Below are positions 62,335 to 64,000 of a stretch of DNA of 64,000 nt, in pieces (within the stretch, counting starts at the first letter, position 1; each line of letters starts with the position of its first letter). A program made the position numbers and the translations under genes. The DNA lies in contig DASVVS010000119.1 of the NCBI GenBank assembly GCA_036386455.1, forward strand, positions 1-64,000, read 5' to 3'. A model generated the notes under the pieces. That model did not search any database and was not told the DNA's origin. It was given only the letters and a program-made list of their open reading frames with translations. This DNA is from AC-37 sp036386455. Lineage in GTDB: Bacteria; Actinomycetota; Thermoleophilia; Solirubrobacterales; Thermoleophilaceae.

Positions 62335-64000
62335 GTGGCTGCAGGCATGCTTCCCTCCTTCAGAGAGCGGCTGGGCTTCGGCGACCCGTCCTTCCCGGCC
62401 GAGGGCTGCGCGGAGCGCGGCATGATGGCCCGCTCGCTCATGTACCTGTTCGCGGTCGGCGGAGCGATCACGGCCGCGTCGCTGTTCTTCTCGCCGGACG
62501 ACGCCGAGCAGGCTCGGATCGCGATCACCGCCGCGGCCGCCTTCGCGCTCGCGATCGCCCTGTTCGTGGTCTACGACCGGCTTCCGCTCTGGGGCTTCCA
62601 GGCCTTCCTCGTGGCGGGCACGGTGCTGATCGAGTGGGCCGTCTACTCGAGCAGCGAGACGACCAGCCCGTACGCGATGTTCTACTTCTGGATCGCGATC
62701 TACGCGTTCTACTTCCTCAGCCGGCCGCGGGCGCTCGTGCAGATGGGCCTCATCGCGCTGGCGTACTCGGCCACGCTGATCGTGCGCGAGGACCTGGCCA
62801 CGACGCCGGTCATCAACTGGGTGGTCGTGACCTTCACGCTGGTCGTCTCGGGCGCGCTGATCGGGATGCAGCGCAACCACGTGGACCGGCTGATCGCGCG
62901 GCTCTCCGACGCGGCGCGGACCGACAGCCTCACCAGCCTGCTCAACAGGCGCGGGTTCGAGGAGCTGTTCGAGACCGAGCTGGAGCGGGCGCGCCGCAGC
63001 GGCCGGCCGCTCAGCGTCATCGTCGGTGACCTGGACGCTTTCAAGGCGGTCAACGACCGCTACGGCCACGCCGCCGGCGACCGCGCGCTCGAGCGGCTGA
63101 GCGAGATCATGCGCACGGTCAAGCGGCGGATCGACACCGCGGCGCGGATCGGCGGCGAGGAGTTCGCCGTGATCGCGCCGGACACCGATCACCACGCGGC
63201 CTACATCCTCGCCGAGCGCCTGCGGCGCGAGGTGCGCGACACCTTCAAGTCCGAGCCGTTCCACCTGACGATCTCGCTGGGCATCGCGACCTTCCCGCGC
63301 CACGGCGGCACGGCGGAGACGCTGATCGGCGGCGCGGACGAGGCCCTCTACGCGGCGAAGAAGCTCGGCCGCGACCGGACCGTGGTCTACAACCCGGAGC
63401 TGGCGGAGTCGCTGCTGGCGGCCACCGGTCAGCCGGCGCCGCGCGCCGAGCGCCACAGCAGCACCGTCCTGGCGCTCGCGGAGGTAATCGACATGCGCGA
63501 CCAGGGCACCGCCGCTCACTCCGAGACGGTGGGGCGCCTCGCGGGCGCGATCGCGCGTGAGCTGGGCCTGGGCGCCGATCTCGTGGAGCGGGTGCGCTTC
63601 GGCGGGATCGTGCACGACGTCGGCAAGGTCGGGATCCCCGACTCGGTGCTGCGCAAGCCCGGCTGGCTCACCGAGGAGGACTGGATCGAGATGCGCCGCC
63701 ACCCCGAGATCGGCGCGCGGATCCTGCGCGGGGCGAGCCTCGAGGACATCGGCGAGTGGGTGCTGGCCCACCACGAGCGCCCCGACGGGCAGGGCTACCC
63801 GCACGGCCTGAGCGGCAACGACATCCCGCTCGAGGCGCGCATCCTCGCGGTGGCCGACGCCTACGAGGCGATGACGAGCGACCGGGTCTACCGCCCGGCG
63901 CTGGGGGCCGCCGCCGCTCGCGACGAGCTGCTGCGCTGCGCCGGAACGCAGTTCGACGGCCGCGTGGTGGACGCTTTCCTGACGGTGCTCGACCGCGAGG
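62335..64000 (+). CDS. Membrane GGDEF / HD-GYP cyclic-di-GMP protein, 5' part
   Basis: At least 555 residues, running off the right edge. Six N-terminal transmembrane helices. The diguanylate cyclase domain keeps GGEEF (273-277) and an I-site RRID (264-267) five residues before it. The HD-GYP phosphodiesterase domain has HSETVGRLAGAIA, HDVGKVGIPD (His427-Asp428) and HHERPDGQGYP (GYP 487-489). Both halves look active, so the protein may switch between making and breaking c-di-GMP. The start GTG 62335 has a GGAG site 9 bases upstream; ATG 62347 is the alternative. Confidence 0.9.
   Translation, partial: MAAGMLPSFRERLGFGDPSFPAEGCAERGMMARSLMYLFAVGGAITAASLFFSPDDAEQARIAITAAAAFALAIALFVVYDRLPLWGFQAFLVAGTVLIEWAVYSSSETTSPYAMFYFWIAIYAFYFLSRPRALVQMGLIALAYSATLIVREDLATTPVINWVVVTFTLVVSGALIGMQRNHVDRLIARLSDAARTDSLTSLLNRRGFEELFETELERARRSGRPLSVIVGDLDAFKAVNDRYGHAAGDRALERLSEIMRTVKRRIDTAARIGGEEFAVIAPDTDHHAAYILAERLRREVRDTFKSEPFHLTISLGIATFPRHGGTAETLIGGADEALYAAKKLGRDRTVVYNPELAESLLAATGQPAPRAERHSSTVLALAEVIDMRDQGTAAHSETVGRLAGAIARELGLGADLVERVRFGGIVHDVGKVGIPDSVLRKPGWLTEEDWIEMRRHPEIGARILRGASLEDIGEWVLAHHERPDGQGYPHGLSGNDIPLEARILAVADAYEAMTSDRVYRPALGAAAARDELLRCAGTQFDGRVVDAFLTVLDRE

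Noticed and set aside
58834..63804. Open frame of 1,656 codons on the minus strand opposite the polyphosphate genes
   Set aside because: Arg/Val/His-rich shadow translation; the plus strand encodes well-recognised CHAD, PPK1 and GGDEF proteins over the same span.

Overview
The window is a chromosomal segment of a very GC-rich bacterium. GTG and TTG starts are frequent, genes overlap by 1-4 bases, and a PurS/PurQ/PurL-type FGAM synthase is encoded. The mix of large secreted calcium-binding proteins, a Tat-exported small protein, an RsbW-like kinase and Streptomyces-like phosphate control points to Actinobacteria, most likely the Thermoleophilia/Solirubrobacterales. That placement is inferred from gene content; there is no rRNA in the window. 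Coding density is high, and no stretch longer than about 190 bases lacks a gene or RNA.

Region by region: (1) 1-9.2 kb: 3' part of clpB, an NYN-domain protein of lower GC with its own terminator, an ABC exporter pair, a TPR protein, then GYD-purD-purE. (2) 9.2-26 kb: a cupin/TetR divergent pair, a secreted protein, and most of de novo purine synthesis (purB; purC-S-Q-L-F; recQ-purN-purH) with a P450 in between. With purD and purE this covers every step except AIR synthetase (purM); purK is also absent. (3) 26-38 kb: tRNA-Lys, a tandem HNH-like protein, two secreted Asp/Gly-rich calcium-binding proteins, tRNA-Glu, an alpha/beta-hydrolase pair with a divergent TetR regulator and palindromic operators, O6-methylguanine methyltransferase, a secreted GH31 enzyme, small genes and tRNA-Val. 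(4) 38-48 kb: a tightly packed accessory cluster (RmlC-like cupin, HpcH-like lyase, DUF6817-like protein, glycosyltransferase, secreted PI-PLC-like protein, ATP-grasp ligase) followed by a 1,503-residue subtilisin-fold protein that lacks the catalytic Ser. (5) 48-64 kb: cupin, RsbW-like kinase, the pstSCAB-phoU phosphate operon (pstA carries a one-base frameshift) facing a PhoB-like regulator across a PHO-box-like repeat, two secreted/lipoproteins, a CMD protein, a PHP phosphatase, and a polyphosphate cluster (SixA, two CHAD proteins, PPK1). The right edge cuts a membrane GGDEF/HD-GYP protein.

How the parts work together: purine genes lie in several co-oriented, translationally coupled runs. 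Phosphate uptake (pst) and storage (ppk/CHAD) lie 8 kb apart and probably belong to one physiological theme. At least thirteen genes have a TANNNT (-10-like) hexamer ending about 6-8 bases before the start codon, which suggests widespread leaderless transcription in this organism.
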